From positions 434,001 to 498,000 of the forward strand of contig OY987240.1 of assembly GCA_963920705.1 (NCBI GenBank): a DNA stretch of 64,000 nt. The letters are read 5' to 3'. A program made the position numbers and the translations under genes. The stretch comes from Odiellus spinosus (lineage: Eukaryota > Arthropoda > Arachnida > Opiliones > Phalangiidae). Numbering within the stretch: the first letter of the stretch is position 1; each line of letters begins with the position of its first letter. Below are positions 39,433 through 54,300 of the stretch, piece by piece. Below the pieces are notes generated by a model that saw nothing but the letters and a program-made list of their open reading frames with translations, searched no databases and had not been told where the DNA came from.

Positions 39433-42400
39433 TTTCGAATTACTTTGGTTTTGTCTAAATTGCCAAAACGTGACAAATATAAAATTGGTTAAAATTAAGC
39501 AAAAACGCTTAAAAATCCAAAATTATTGGATTCAAATGGACACAAAACTTTTGATTTTTAAGCGATTTAGACAAAATTAAGACCACTCGAAAGAGCAAAT
39601 ATTGGTCTATCTAAAAAACAAGAGTTTTGGAAAATCCGTTGAAAAACATGGAAAATATGGCCAATTCAAAAAACATCTAATATCAAAAAGCGAATTTTTA
39701 AAATCTGAAATTTGACTATTTTGATATTGTATGATTTCTTGAATTGGCCATATTTTTCTTGTTTTTCAACGGATTTTTGAAAACTCTTATTATTCAGACT
39801 GTCCATTAATTGCTCTTTCGAATTACTTTGGTTTTGTCTAAATTGCCAAAACGTGACAAATATAAAATTGGTTAAAATTAAGCAAAAACGCTTAAAAATC
39901 CAAATTTTATTGGATTCAAATGGACACAAAACTTTTGATTTTTAAGCGATGTAGACAAAATTAAGACCACTCGAAAGAGCAAATATTGGTCTATCTAAAA
40001 AACAAGAGTTTTGGAAAATCCGTTGAAAAACATGGAAAATATGGGCAATTCAAAAAACATCTAATATCAAAAAGCGAATTTTTAAAATCTGAAATTTGAC
40101 TATTTTGATATTGTATGATTTCTTGAATTGGCCATATTTTTCTTGTTTTTCAACGGATTTTTGAAAACTCTTATTATTCAGACTGTCCATTAATTGCTCT
40201 TTCGAATTACTTTGGTTTTGTCTAAATTGCCAAAACGTGACAAATATAAAATTGGTTAAAATTAAGCAAAAACGCTTAAAAATCCAAAATTATTGGATTC
40301 AAATGGACACAAAACTTTTGATTTTGAAGCGATTTAGACAAAATTAAGACCACTCGAAAGAGCAAATATTGGTCTATCTAAAAAACAAGAGTTTTGGAAA
40401 ATCCGTTGAAAAACATGGAAAATATGGCCAATTCAAAAAACATCTAATATCAAAAAGCGAATTTTTAAAATCTGAAATTTGACTATTTTGATATTGTATG
40501 ATTTCTTGAATTGGCCATATTTTTCTTGTTTTTCAACGGATTTTTGAAAACTCTTATTATTCAGACTGTCCATTAATTGCTCTTTCGAATTACTTTGGTT
40601 TTGTCTAAATTGTCAAAACGTGACAAATATAAAATTGGTTAAAATTAAGCAAAAACGCTTAAAAATCCAAGATTATTGGATTCAAATGGACACAAAACTT
40701 TTGATTTTGAAGCGATTTAGACAAAATTAAGACCAATCGAAAGAGCAAATATTGGTCTATCTAAAAAACAAGAGTTTTGGAAAATCCGTTGAAAAACATG
40801 GAAAATATGGCCAATTCAAAAAACATCTAATATCAAAAAGCGAATTTTTAAAATCTGAAATTTGACTATTTTGATATTGTATGATTTCTTGAATTGGCCA
40901 TATTTTTCTTGTTTTTCAACGGATTTTTGAAAATTCTTATTATTCAGACTGTCCATTAATTGCTCTTTCGAATTACTTTGGTTTTGTCTAAATTGCCAAA
41001 ACGTGACAAATATAAAATTGGTTAAAATTAAGCAAAAACGCTTAAAAATCCAAAATTATTGGATTCAAATGGACACAAAACTTTTGATTTTTAAGCGATT
41101 TAGACAAAATTAAGACCACTCGAAAGAGCAAATATTGGTCTATCTAAAAAACAAGAGTTTTGGAAAATCCGTTGAAAAACATGGAAAATATGGCCAATTC
41201 AAAAAACATCTAATATCAAAAAGCGAATTTTTAAAATCTGAAATTTGACTATTTTGATATTGTATGATTTCTTGAATTGGCCATATTTTTCTTGTTTTTC
41301 AACGGATTTTTGAAAACTCTTATTATTCAGACTGTCCATTAATTGCTCTTTCGAATTACTTTGGTTTTGTCTAAATTGCCAAAACGTGACAAATATAAAA
41401 TTGGTTAAAATTAAGCAAAAACGCTTAAAAATCCAAATTTTATTGGATTCAAATGGACACAAAACTTTTGATTTTTAAGCGATTTAGACAAAATTAAGAC
41501 CACTCGAAAGAGCAAATATTGGTCTATCTAAAAAACAAGAGTTTTGGAAAATCCGTTGAAAAACATGGAAAATATGGGCAATTCAAAAAACATCTAATAT
41601 CAAAAAGCGAATTTTTAAAATCTGAAATTTGACTATTTTGATATTGTATGATTTCTTGAATTGGCCATATTTTTCTTGTTTTTCAACGGATTTTTGAAAA
41701 TTCTTATTATTCAGACTGTCCATTAATTGCTTTTTCGAATTACTTTGGTTTTGTCTAAATTGCCAAAACGTGACAAATATAAAATTGGTTAAAATTAAGC
41801 AAAAACGCTTAAAAATCCAAAATTATTGGATTCAAATGGACACAAAACTTTTGATTTTTAAGCGATTTAGACAAAATTAAGACCACTCGAAAGAGCAAAT
41901 ATTGGTCTATCTAAAAAACAAGAGTTTTGGAAAATCCGTTGAAAAACATGGAAAATATGGCCAATTCAAAAAAAATCTAATATCAAAAAGCGAATTTTTA
42001 AAATCTGAAATTTGACTATTTTGATATTGTATGATTTCTTGAATTGGCCATATTTTTCTTGTTTTTCAACGGATTTTTGAAAACTCTTATTATTCAGACT
42101 GTCCATTAATTGCTCTTTCGAATTACTTTGGTTTTGTCTAAATTGCCAAAACGTGACAAATATAAAATTGGTTAAAATTAAGCAAAAACGCTTAAAAATC
42201 CAAATTTTATTGGATTCAAATGGACACAAAACTTTTGATTTTTAAGCGATTTAGACAAAATTAAGACCACTCGAAAGAGCAAATATTGGTCTATCTAAAA
42301 AACAAGAGTTTTGGAAAATCCGTTGAAAAACATGGAAAATATGGGCAATTCAAAAAACATCTAATATCAAAAAGCGAATTTTTAAAATCTGAAATTTGAC

Positions 42401-43265
42401 TATTTTGATATTGTATGATTTCTTGAATTGGCCATATTTTTCTTGTTTTTCAACGGATTTTTGAAAACTCTTATTATTCAGACTGTCCATTAATTGCTCT
42501 TTCGAATTACTTTGGTTTTGTCTAAATTGCCAAAACGTGACAAATATAAAATTGGTTAAAATTAAGCAAAAACGCTTAAAAATCCAAAATTATTGGATTC
42601 AAATGGACACAAAACTTTTGATTTTGAAGCGATTTAGACAAAATTAAGACCACTCGAAAGAGCAAATATTGGTCTATCTAAAAAACAAGAGTTTTGGAAA
42701 ATCCGTTGAAAAACATGGAAAATATGGCCAATTCAAAAAACATCTAATATCAAAAAGCGAATTTTTAAAATCTGAAATTTGACTATTTTGATATTGTATG
42801 ATTTCTTGAATTGGCCATATTTTTCTTGTTTTTCAACGGATTTTTGAAAACTCTTATTATTCAGACTGTCCATTAATTGCTCTTTCGAATTACTTTGGTT
42901 TTGTCTAAATTGTCAAAACGTGACAAATATAAAATTGGTTAAAATTAAGCAAAAACGCTTAAAAATCCAAGATTATTGGATTCAAATGGACACAAAACTT
43001 TTGATTTTGAAGCGATTTAGACAAAATTAAGACCAATCGAAAGAGCAAATATTGGTCTATCTAAAAAACAAGAGTTTTGGAAAATCCGTTGAAAAACATG
43101 GAAAATATGGCCAATTCAAAAAACATCTAATATCAAAAAGCGAATTTTTAAAATCTGAAATTTGACTATTTTGATATTGTATGGTTTCTTGAATTGGCCA
43201 TATTTTTCTTGTTTTTCAACGGATTTTTGAAAACTCTTATTATTTAGACTGTCCATTATTTGCTC
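39433..43265 (+). repeat. Four-unit repeat of 1533 bp with a two-unit insertion
   Basis: Copies are 39433-40965 and 41733-43265, each 1533 bp; between them lies 40966-41732, a 767-bp copy of the first two units. Unit order: ccaaaattatt with atggcc; ccaaattttatt (one base longer) with atgggc; ccaaaattatt with gattttgaagcg; tgtcaaaacg with gattttgaagcg and gaccaatcga. The 384-bp second unit explains the odd lengths. The gaaaattctt marker at 39401, 40934 and 41701 shows the 1533- and 767-bp steps. The three 87-codon open frames lie in the three ccaaattttatt units. Confidence 0.85.
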
Positions 43266-45180
43266 TTTCGAATGACTTTGGTTTTGTCTAAATTGCCAAA
43301 ACGTGACAAATATAAAATTGGTTAAAATTAAGCAAAAACGCTTAAAAATCCAAGATTATTGGATTCAAATGGACACAAAACTTTTGATTTTTAAGCGATT
43401 TAGACAAAATTAAGACCACTCGAAAGAGCAAATATTGGTCTATCTAAAAAACAAGAGTTTTGGAAAATCCGTTGAAAAACATGGAAAATATGGCCAATTC
43501 AAAAAACATCTAATATCAAAAAGCGAATTTTTAAAATCTGAAATTTGACTATTTTGATATTGTATGATTTCTTGAATTGGCCATATTTTTCTTGTTTTTC
43601 AACGGATTTTTGAAAACTCTTATTATTCAGACTGTCCATTAGTTGCTCTTTCGAATTACTTTGGTTTTGTCTAAATTGCCAAAACGTGACAAATATAAAA
43701 TTGGTTAAAATTAAGCAAAAACGCTTAAAAATCCAAGATTATTGGATTCAAATGGACACAAAACTTTTGATTTTTAAGCGATTTAGACAAAATTAAGACC
43801 ACTCGAAAGAGCAAATATTGTTCCATCTAAAAAACAAGAGTTTTGGAAAATCCGTTGAAAAACATGGAAAATATGGCCAATTCAAAAAACATCTAATATC
43901 AAAAAGCGAATTTTTAAAATCTGAAATTTGACTATTTTGATATTGTATGGTTTCTTGAATTGGCCATATTTTTCTTGTTTTTCAACGGATTTTTGAAAAC
44001 TCTTATTATTTAGACTGTCCATTATTTGCTCTTTCGAATGACTTTGGTTTTGTCTAAATTGCCAAAACGTGACAAATATAAAATTGGTTAAAATTAAGCA
44101 AAAACGCTTAAAAATCCAAGATTATTGGATTCAAATGGACTCAAAACTTTTGATTTTTAAGCGATTTAGACAAAATTAAGACCACTCGAAAGAGCAAATA
44201 TTGGTCTATCTAAAAAACAAGAGTTTTGGAAAATCCGTTGAAAAACATGGAAAATATGGCCAATTCAAAAAACATCTAATATCAAAAAGCGAATTTTTAA
44301 AATCTGAAATTTGACTATTTTGATATTGTATGATTTCTTGAATTGGCCATATTTTTCTTGTTTTTCAACGGATTTTTGAAAACTCTTATTATTCAGACTG
44401 TCCTTTAATTGCTCTTTCGAATTACTTTGGTTTTGTCTAAATTGCCAAAACGTGACAAATATAAAATTGGTTAAAATTAAGCAAAAACGCTTAAAAATCC
44501 AAAATTATTGGATTCAAATGGACACAAAACTTTTGATTTTTAAGCGATTTAGACAAAATTAAGACCACTCGAAAGAGCAAATATTGGTCTATCTAAAAAA
44601 CAAGAGTTTTGGAAAATCCGTTGAAAAACATGGAAAATATGGGCAATTCAAAAAACATCTAATATCAAAAAGCGAATTTTTAAAATCTGAAATTTGACTA
44701 TTTTGATATTGTATGATTTCTTGAATTGGCCATATTTTTCTTGTTTTTCAACGGATTTTTGAAAACTCTTATTATTCAGACTGTCCATTAATTGCTCTTT
44801 CGAATTACTTTGGTTTTGTCTAAATTGCCAAAACGTGACAAATATAAAATTGGTTAAAATTAAGCAAAAACGCTTAAAAATCCAAGATTATTGGATTCAA
44901 ATGGACACAAAACTTTTGATTTTTAAGCGATTTAGACACAATTAAGACCACTCGAAAGAGCAAATATTGGTCTATCTAAAAAACAAGAGTTTTGGAAAAT
45001 CCGTTGAAAAACATGGAAAATATGGCCAATTCAAAAAACATCTAATATCAAAAAGCGAATTTTTAAAATCTGAAATTTGACTATTTTGATATTGTATGAT
45101 TTCTTGAATTGGCCATATTTTTCTTGTTTTTCAACGGATTTTTGAAAACTCTTATTATTCAGACTTTCCATTAATTGCTC
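43266..45180 (+). repeat. Five mixed units between higher-order repeats
   Basis: Boundaries are at 43266, 43649, 44032, 44415 and 44798. Units alternate between gaatgactttgg and gaattactttgg types, then two gaattactttgg units follow, the first with ccaaaattatt and atgggc. Private changes include ccattagttgc near 43638, tgttccatct near 43820, ggactcaaaa near 44138, tcctttaatt near 44401 and gacacaatt near 44936. Confidence 0.65.
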
Positions 45181-48100
45181 TTTCGAATTACTTTGGTTTT
45201 GTCTAAATTGCCAAAACGTGACAAATATAAAATTGGTTAAAATTAAGCAAAAACGCTTAAAAATCCAAAATTATTGGATTCAAATGGACACAAAACTTTT
45301 GATTTTTAAGCGATTTAGACAAAATTAAGACCACTCGAAAGAGCAAATATTGGTCTATCTAAAAAACAAGAGTTTTGGAAAATCCGTTGAAAAACATGGA
45401 AAATATGGGCAATTCAAAAAACATCTAATATCAAAAAGCGAATTTTTAAAATCTGAAATTTGACTATTTTGATATTGTATGATTTCTTGAATTGGCCATA
45501 TTTTTCTTGTTTTTCAACGGATTTTTGAAAACTCTTATTATTCAGACTGTCCATTAATTGCTCTTTCGAATTACTTCGGTTTTGTCTAAATTGCCAAAAC
45601 GTGACAAATATAAAATTGGTTAAAATTAAGCAAAAACGCTTAAAAATCCAAAATTATTGGATTCAAATGGACACAAAACTTTTGATTTTTAAGCGATTTA
45701 GACAAAATTAAGACCACTCGAAAGAGCAAATTTTGGTCTATCTAAAAAACAAGAGTTTTGGAAAATCCGTTGAAAAACATGGAAAATATGGCCAATTCAA
45801 AAAACATCTAATATCAAAAAGCGAATTTTTAAAATCTGAAATTTGACTATTTTGATATTGTATGATTTCTTGAATTGGCCATATTTTTCTTGTTTTTCAA
45901 CGGATTTTTGAAAACTCTTATTATTCAGACTGTCCATTAATTGCTCTTTCGAATTACTTTGGTTTTGTCTAAATTGCCAAAACCTGACAAATATAAAATT
46001 GGTTAAAATTAAGCAAAAACGCTTAAAAATCCAAGATTATTGGATTCAAATGGACACAAAACTTTTGATTTTTAAGCGATTTAGACAAAATTAAGACCAC
46101 TCGAAAGAGCAAATATTGGTCTATCTAAAAAACAAGAGTTTTGGAAAATCCGTTGAAAAACATGGAAAATATGGCCAATTCAAAAAACATCTAATATCAA
46201 AAAGCGAATTTTTAAAATCTGAAATTTGACTATTTTGATATTGTATGATTTCTTGAATTGGCCATATTTTTCTTGTTTTTCAACGGATTTTTGAAAACTC
46301 TTATTATTCAGACTGTCCATTAATTGCTCTTTCGAATTACTTCGGTTTTGTCTAAATTGCCAAAACGTGACAAATATAAAATTGGTTAAAATTAAGCAAA
46401 AACGCTTAAAAATCCAAGATTATTGGATTCAAATGGACACAAAACTTTTGATTTTTAAGCGATTTAGACAAAATTAAGACCACTCGAAAGAGCAAATATT
46501 GGTCTATCTAAAAAACAAGAGTTTTGGAAAATCCGTTGAAAAACATGGAAAATATGGCCAATTCAAAAAACATCTAATATCAAAAAGCGAATTTTTAAAA
46601 TCTGAAATTTGACTATTTTGATATTGTATGGTTTCTTGAATTGGCCATATTTTTCTTGTTTTTCAACGGATTTTTGAAAACTCTTATTATTTAGACTGTC
46701 CATTATTTGCTCTTTCGAATGACTTTGGTTTTGTCTAAATTGCCAAAACGTGACAAATATAAAATTGGTTAAAATTAAGCAAAAGCGCTTAAAAATCCAA
46801 GATTATTGGATTCAAATGGACACAAAACTTTTGATTTTTAAGCGATTTAGACAAAATTAAGACCACTCGAAAGAGCAAATATTGGTCTATCTAAAAAACA
46901 AGAGTTTTGGAAAATCCGTTGAAAAACATGGAAAATATGGCCAATTCAAAAAACATCTAATATCAAAAAGCGAATTTTTAAAATCTGAAATTTGACTATT
47001 TTGATATTGTATGATTTCTTGAATTGGCCATATTTTTCTTGTTTTTCAACGGATTTTTGAAAACTCTTATTATTCAGACTTTCCATTAATTGCTCTTTCG
47101 AATTACTTTGGTTTTGTCTAAATTGCCAAAACGTGACAAATATAAAATTGGTTAAAATTAAGCAAAAACGCTTAAAAATCCAAAATTATTGGATTCAAAT
47201 GGACACAAAACTTTTGATTTTTAAGCGATTTAGACAAAATTAAGACCACTCGAAAGAGCAAATATTGGTCTATCTAAAAAACAAGAGTTTTGGAAAATCC
47301 GTTGAAAAACATGGAAAATATGGGCAATTCAAAAAACATCTAATATCAAAAAGCGAATTTTTAAAATCTGAAATTTGACTATTTTGATATTGTATGATTT
47401 CTTGAATTGGCCATATTTTTCTTGTTTTTCAACGGATTTTTGAAAACTCTTATTATTCAGACTGTCCATTAATTGCTCTTTCGAATTACTTCGGTTTTGT
47501 CTAAATTGCCAAAACGTGACAAATATAAAATTGGTTAAAATTAAGCAAAAACGCTTAAAAATCCAAAATTATTGGATTCAAATGGACACAAAACTTTTGA
47601 TTTTTAAGCGATTTAGACAAAATTAAGACCACTCGAAAGAGCAAATTTTGGTCTATCTAAAAAACAAGAGTTTTGGAAAATCCGTTGAAAAACATGGAAA
47701 ATATGGCCAATTCAAAAAACATCTAATATCAAAAAGCGAATTTTTAAAATCTGAAATTTGACTATTTTGATATTGTATGATTTCTTGAATTGGCCATATT
47801 TTTCTTGTTTTTCAACGGATTTTTGAAAACTCTTATTATTCAGACTGTCCATTAATTGCTCTTTCGAATTACTTTGGTTTTGTCTAAATTGCCAAAACCT
47901 GACAAATATAAAATTGGTTAAAATTAAGCAAAAACGCTTAAAAATCCAAGATTATTGGATTCAAATGGACACAAAACTTTTGATTTTTAAGCGATTTAGA
48001 CAAAATTAAGACCACTCGAAAGAGCAAATATTGGTCTATCTAAAAAACAAGAGTTTTGGAAAATCCGTTGAAAAACATGGAAAATATGGCCAATTCAAAA

Positions 48101-50925
48101 AACATCTAATATCAAAAAGCGAATTTTTAAAATCTGAAATTTGACTATTTTGATATTGTATGATTTCTTGAATTGGCCATATTTTTCTTGTTTTTCAACG
48201 GATTTTTGAAAACTCTTATTATTCAGACTGTCCATTAATTGCTCTTTCGAATTACTTCGGTTTTGTCTAAATTGCCAAAACGTGACAAATATAAAATTGG
48301 TTAAAATTAAGCAAAAACGCTTAAAAATCCAAGATTATTGGATTCAAATGGACACAAAACTTTTGATTTTTAAGCGATTTAGACAAAATTAAGACCACTC
48401 GAAAGAGCAAATATTGGTCTATCTAAAAAACAAGAGTTTTGGAAAATCCGTTGAAAAACATGGAAAATATGGCCAATTCAAAAAACATCTAATATCAAAA
48501 AGCGAATTTTTAAAATCTGAAATTTGACTATTTTGATATTGTATGGTTTCTTGAATTGGCCATATTTTTCTTGTTTTTCAACGGATTTTTGAAAACTCTT
48601 ATTATTTAGACTGTGCATTATTTGCTCTTTCGAATGACTTTGGTTTTGTCTAAATTGCCAAAACGTGACAAATATAAAATTGGTTAAAATTAAGCAAAAA
48701 CGCTTAAAAATCCAAGATTATTGGATTCAAATGGACACAAAACTTTTGATTTTTAAGCGATTTAGACAAAATTAAGACCACTCGAAAGAGCAAATATTGG
48801 TCTATCTAAAAAACAAGAGTTTTGGAAAATCCGTTGAAAAACATGGAAAATATGGCCAATTCAAAAAACATCTAATATCAAAAAGCGAATTTTTAAAATC
48901 TGAAATTTGACTATTTTGATATTGTATGGTTTCTTGAATTGGCCATATTTTTCTTGTTTTTCAACGGATTTTTGAAAACTCTTATTATTTAGACTGTCCA
49001 TTATTTGCTCTTTCGAATGACTTTGGTTTTGTCTAAATTGCCAAAACGTGACAAATATAAAATTGGTTAAAATTAAGCAAAAGCGCTTAAAAATCCAAGA
49101 TTATTGGATTCAAATGGACACAAAACTTTTGATTTTTAAGCGATTTAGACAAAATTAAGACCACTCGAAAGAGCAAATATTGGTCTATCTAAAAAACAAG
49201 AGTTTTGGAAAATCCGTTGAAAAACATGGAAAATATGGCCAATTCAAAAAACATCTAATATCAAAAAGCGAATTTTTAAAATCTGAAATTTGACTATTTT
49301 GATATTGTATGGTTTCTTGAATTGGCCATATTTTTCTTGTTTTTCAACGGATTTTTGAAAACTCTTATTATTTAGACTGTCCATTATTTGCTCTTTCGAA
49401 TGACTTTGGTTTTGTCTAAATTGCCAAAACGTGACAAATATAAAATTGGTTAAAATTAAGCAAAAGCGCTTAAAAATCCAAGATTATTGGATTCAAATGG
49501 ACACAAAACTTTTGATTTTTAAGCGATTTAGACAAAATTAAGACCACTCGAAAGAGCAAATATTGGTCTATCTAAAAAACAAGAGTTTTGGAAAATCCGT
49601 TGAAAAACATGGAAAATATGGCCAATTCAAAAAACATCTAATATCAAAAAGCGAATTTTTAAAATCTGAAATTTGACTATTTTGATATTGTATGATTTCT
49701 TGAATTGGCCATATTTTTCTTGTTTTTCAACGGATTTTTGAAAACTCTTATTATTCAGACTTTCCATTAATTGCTCTTTCGAATTACTTTGGTTTTGTCT
49801 AAATTGCCAAAACGTGACAAATATAAAATTGGTTAAAAATAAGCAAAAACGCTTAAAAATCCAAAATTATTGGATTCAAATGGACACAAAACTTTTGATT
49901 TTTAAGCGATTTAGACAAAATTAAGACCACTCGAAAGAGCAAATATTGGTCTATCTAAAAAACAAGAGTTTTGGAAAATCCGTTGAAAAACATGGAAAAT
50001 ATGGGCAATTCAAAAAACATCTAATATCAAAAAGCGAATTTTTAAAATCTGAAATTTGACTATTTTGATATTGTATGATTTCTTGAATTGGCCATATTTT
50101 TCTTGTTTTTCAACGGATTTTTGAAAACTCTTATTATTCAGACTGTCCATTAATTGCTCTTTCGAATTACTTCGGTTTTGTCTAAATTGCCAAAACGTGA
50201 CAAATATAAAATTGGTTAAAATTAAGCAAAAACGCTTAAAAATCCAAAATTATTGGATTCAAATGGACACAAAACTTTTGATTTTTAAGCGATTTAGACA
50301 AAATTAAGACCACTCGAAAGAGCAAATTTTGGTCTATCTAAAAAACAAGAGTTTTGGAAAATCCGTTGAAAAACATGGAAAATATGGCCAATTCAAAAAA
50401 CATCTAATATCAAAAAGCGAATTTTTAAAATCTGAAATTTGACTATTTTGATATTGTATGATTTCTTGAATTGGCCATATTTTTCTTGTTTTTCAACGGA
50501 TTTTTGAAAACTCTTATTATTCAGACTGTCCATTAATTGCTCTTTCGAATTACTTTGGTTTTGTCTAAATTGCCAAAACGTGACAAATATAAAATTGGTT
50601 AAAATTAAGCAAAAACGCTTAAAAATCCAAGATTATTGGATTCAAATGGACACAAAACTTTTGATTTTTAAGCGATTTAGACAAAATTAAGACCACTCGA
50701 AAGAGCAAATATTGGTCTATCTAAAAAACAAGAGTTTTGGAAAATCCGTTGAAAAACATGGAAAATATGGCCAATTCAAAAAACATCTAATATCAAAAAG
50801 CGAATTTTTAAAATCTGAAATTTGACTATTTTGATATTGTATGGTTTCTTGAATTGGCCATATTTTTCTTGTTTTTCAACGGATTTTTGAAAACTCTTAT
50901 TATTTAGACTGTGCATTATTTGCTC
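45181..50925 (+). repeat. Five-unit repeat (1915 bp), an expanded seven-unit copy (2681 bp) and a three-unit partial copy
   Basis: Blocks begin at 45181, 47096 and 49777, each just after the marker cagactttcc (45160, 47075, 49756). The unit series is: ccaaaattatt with atgggc; ttacttcgg with caaattttggtc; aaaacctgac; ttacttcgg; then gaatgactttgg with aaaagcgc. The caaattttggtc marker at 45727, 47642 and 50323 gives spacings of 1915 and 2681 bp; aaaacctgac recurs 1915 bp apart. The second block has two extra gaatgactttgg units at its end. The third block lacks aaaacctgac and joins early to the tgtgcatt marker (50911, compare 48613). Confidence 0.83.
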
Positions 50926-51308
50926 TTTCGAATGACTTTGGTTTTGTCTAAATTGCCAAAACGTGACAAATATAAAATTGGTTAAAATTAAGCAAAAGCG
51001 CTTAAAAATCCAAGATTATTGGATTCAAATGGACACAAAACTTTTGATTTTTAAGCGATTTAGACAAAATTAAGACCACTCGAAAGAGCAAATATTGGTC
51101 TATCTAAAAAACAAGAGTTTTGGAAAATCCGTTGAAAAACATGGAAAATATGGCCAATTCAAAAAACATCTAATATCAAAAAGCGAATTTTTAAAATCTG
51201 AAATTTGACTATTTTGATATTGTATGGTTTCTTGAATTGGCCATATTTTTCTTGTTTTTCAACGGATTTTTGAAAACTCTTATTATTTAGACTGTCCATT
51301 ATTTGCTC
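50926..51308 (+). repeat. Single unit linking two higher-order repeat blocks
   Basis: One gaatgactttgg unit with aaaagcgc, preceded by tgtgcatt, joins the five-unit series on the left to the 1532-bp series on the right. Its features are otherwise those of the common right-region type. Confidence 0.65.
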
Positions 51309-54300
51309 TTTCGAATGACTTTGGTTTTGTCTAAATTGCCAAAACGTGACAAATATAAAATTGGTTAAAATTAAGCAAAAACGCTTAAAAATCCAAGATT
51401 ATTGGATTCAAATGGACACAAAACTTTTGATTTTTAAGCGATTTAGACAAAATTAAGACCACTCGAAAGAGCAAATATTGGTCTATCTAAAAAACAAGAG
51501 TTTTGGAAAATCCGTTGAAAAACATGGAAAATATGGCCAATTCAAAAAACATCTAATATCAAAAAGCGAATTTTTAAAATCTGAAATTTGACTATTTTGA
51601 TATTGTATGGTTTCTTGAATTGGCCATATTTTTCTTGTTTTTCAACGGATTTTTGAAAACTCTTATTATTTAGACTGTCCATTATTTGCTCTTTCGAATG
51701 ACTTTGGTTTTGTCTAAATTGCCAAAACGTGACAAATATAAAATTGGTTAAAATTAAGCAAAAGCGCTTAAAAATCCAAGATTATTGGATTCAAATGGAC
51801 ACAAAACTTTTGATTTTTAAGCGATTTAGACAAAATTAAGACCACTCGAAAGAGCAAATATTGGTCTATCTAAAAAACAAGAGTTTTGGAAAATCCGTTG
51901 AAAAACATGGAAAATATGGCCAATTCAAAAAACATCTAATATCAAAAAGCGAATTTTTAAAATCTGAAATTTGACTATTTTGATATTGTATGGTTTCTTG
52001 AATTGGCCATATTTTTCTTGTTTTTCAACGGATTTTTGAAAACTCTTATTATTTAGACTGTCCATTATTTGCTCTTTCGAATGACTTTGGTTTTGTCTAA
52101 ATTGCCAAAACGTGACAAATATAAAATTGGTTAAAATTAAGCAAAAGCGCTTAAAAATCCAAGATTATTGGATTCAAATGGACACAAAACTTTTGATTTT
52201 TAAGCGATTTAGACAAAATTAAGACCACTCGAAAAAGCAAATATTGGTCTATCTAAAAAACAAGAGTTTTGGAAAATCCGTTGAAAAACATGGAAAATAT
52301 GGCCAATTCAAAAAACATCTAATATCAAAAAGCGAATTTTTAAAATCTGAAATTTGACTATTTTGATATTGTATGGTTTCTTGAATTGGCCATATTTTTC
52401 TTGTTTTTCAACGGATTTTTGAAAACTCTTATTATTTAGACTGTCCATTATTTGCTCTTTCGAATGACTTTGGTTTTGTCTAAATTGCCAAAACGTGACA
52501 AATATAAAATTGGTTAAAATTAAGCAAAAACGCTTAAAAATCCAAGATTATTGGATTCAAATGGACACAAAACTTTTGATTTTTAAGCGATTTAGACAAA
52601 ATTAAGACCACTCGAAAGAGCAAATATTGGTCTATCTAAAAAACAAGAGTTTTGGAAAATCCGTTGAAAAACATGGAAAATATGGCCAATTCAAAAAACA
52701 TCTAATATCACAAAGCGAATTTTTAAAATCTGAAATTTGACTATTTTGATATTGTATGATTTCTTGAATTGGCCATATTTTTCTTGTTTTTCAACGGATT
52801 TTTGAAAACTCTTATTATTCAGACTGTCCATTAATTGCTCTTTCGAATTACTTCGGTTTTGTCTAAATTGCCAAAACGTGACAAATATAAAATTGGTTAA
52901 AATTAAGCAAAAACGCTTAAAAATCCAAGATTATTGGATTCAAATGGACACAAAACTTTTGATTTTTAAGCGATTTAGACAAAATTAAGACCACTCGAAA
53001 GAGCAAATATTGCTCTATCTAAAAAACAGGAGTTTTGGAAAATCCGTTGAAAAACATGGAAAATATGGCCAATTCAAAAAACATCTAATATCAAAAAGCG
53101 AATTTTTAAAATCTGAAATTTGACTATTTTGATATTGTATGGTTTCTTGAATTGGCCATATTTTTCTTGTTTTTCAACGGATTTTTGAAAACTCTTATTA
53201 TTTAGACTGTCCATTATTTGCTCTTTCGAATGACTTTGGTTTTGTCTAAATTGCCAAAACGTGACAAATATAAAATTGGTTAAAATTAAGCAAAAGCGCT
53301 TAAAAATCCAAGATTATTGGATTCAAATGGACACAAAACTTTTGATTTTTAAGCGATTTAGACAAAATTAAGACCACTCGAAAGAGCAAATATTGGTCTA
53401 TCTAAAAAACAAGAGTTTTGGAAAATCCGTTGAAAAACATGGAAAATATGGCCAATTCAAAAAACATCTAATATCAAAAAGCGAATTTTTAAAATCTGAA
53501 ATTTGACTATTTTGATATTGTATGGTTTCTTGAATTGGCCATATTTTTCTTGTTTTTCAACGGATTTTTGAAAACTCTTATTATTTAGACTGTCCATTAT
53601 TTGCTCTTTCGAATGACTTTGGTTTTGTCTAAATTGCCAAAACGTGACAAATATAAAATTGGTTAAAATTAAGCAAAAGCGCTTAAAAATCCAAGATTAT
53701 TGGATTCAAATGGACACAAAACTTTTGATTTTTAAGCGATTTAGACAAAATTAAGACCACTCGAAAAAGCAAATATTGGTCTATCTAAAAAACAAGAGTT
53801 TTGGAAAATCCGTTGAAAAACATGGAAAATATGGCCAATTCAAAAAACATCTAATATCAAAAAGCGAATTTTTAAAATCTGAAATTTGACTATTTTGATA
53901 TTGTATGGTTTCTTGAATTGGCCATATTTTTCTTGTTTTTCAACGGATTTTTGAAAACTCTTATTATTTAGACTGTCCATTATTTGCTCTTTCGAATGAC
54001 TTTGGTTTTGTCTAAATTGCCAAAACGTGACAAATATAAAATTGGTTAAAATTAAGCAAAAACGCTTAAAAATCCAAGATTATTGGATTCAAATGGACAC
54101 AAAACTTTTGATTTTTAAGCGATTTAGACAAAATTAAGACCACTCGAAAGAGCAAATATTGGTCTATCTAAAAAACAAGAGTTTTGGAAAATCCGTTGAA
54201 AAACATGGAAAATATGGCCAATTCAAAAAACATCTAATATCACAAAGCGAATTTTTAAAATCTGAAATTTGACTATTTTGATATTGTATGATTTCTTGAA

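Noticed and set aside
39666..39929. 87-codon open frame on the minus strand, repeated at 41199-41462 and 41966-42229
   Set aside because: It starts with TTG, not ATG (first internal Met is residue 42). It lies wholly inside the satellite unit, exists only because of a one-base insertion, shows no recognisable domain and is low in complexity. Its three copies are explained by higher-order repeat copying.
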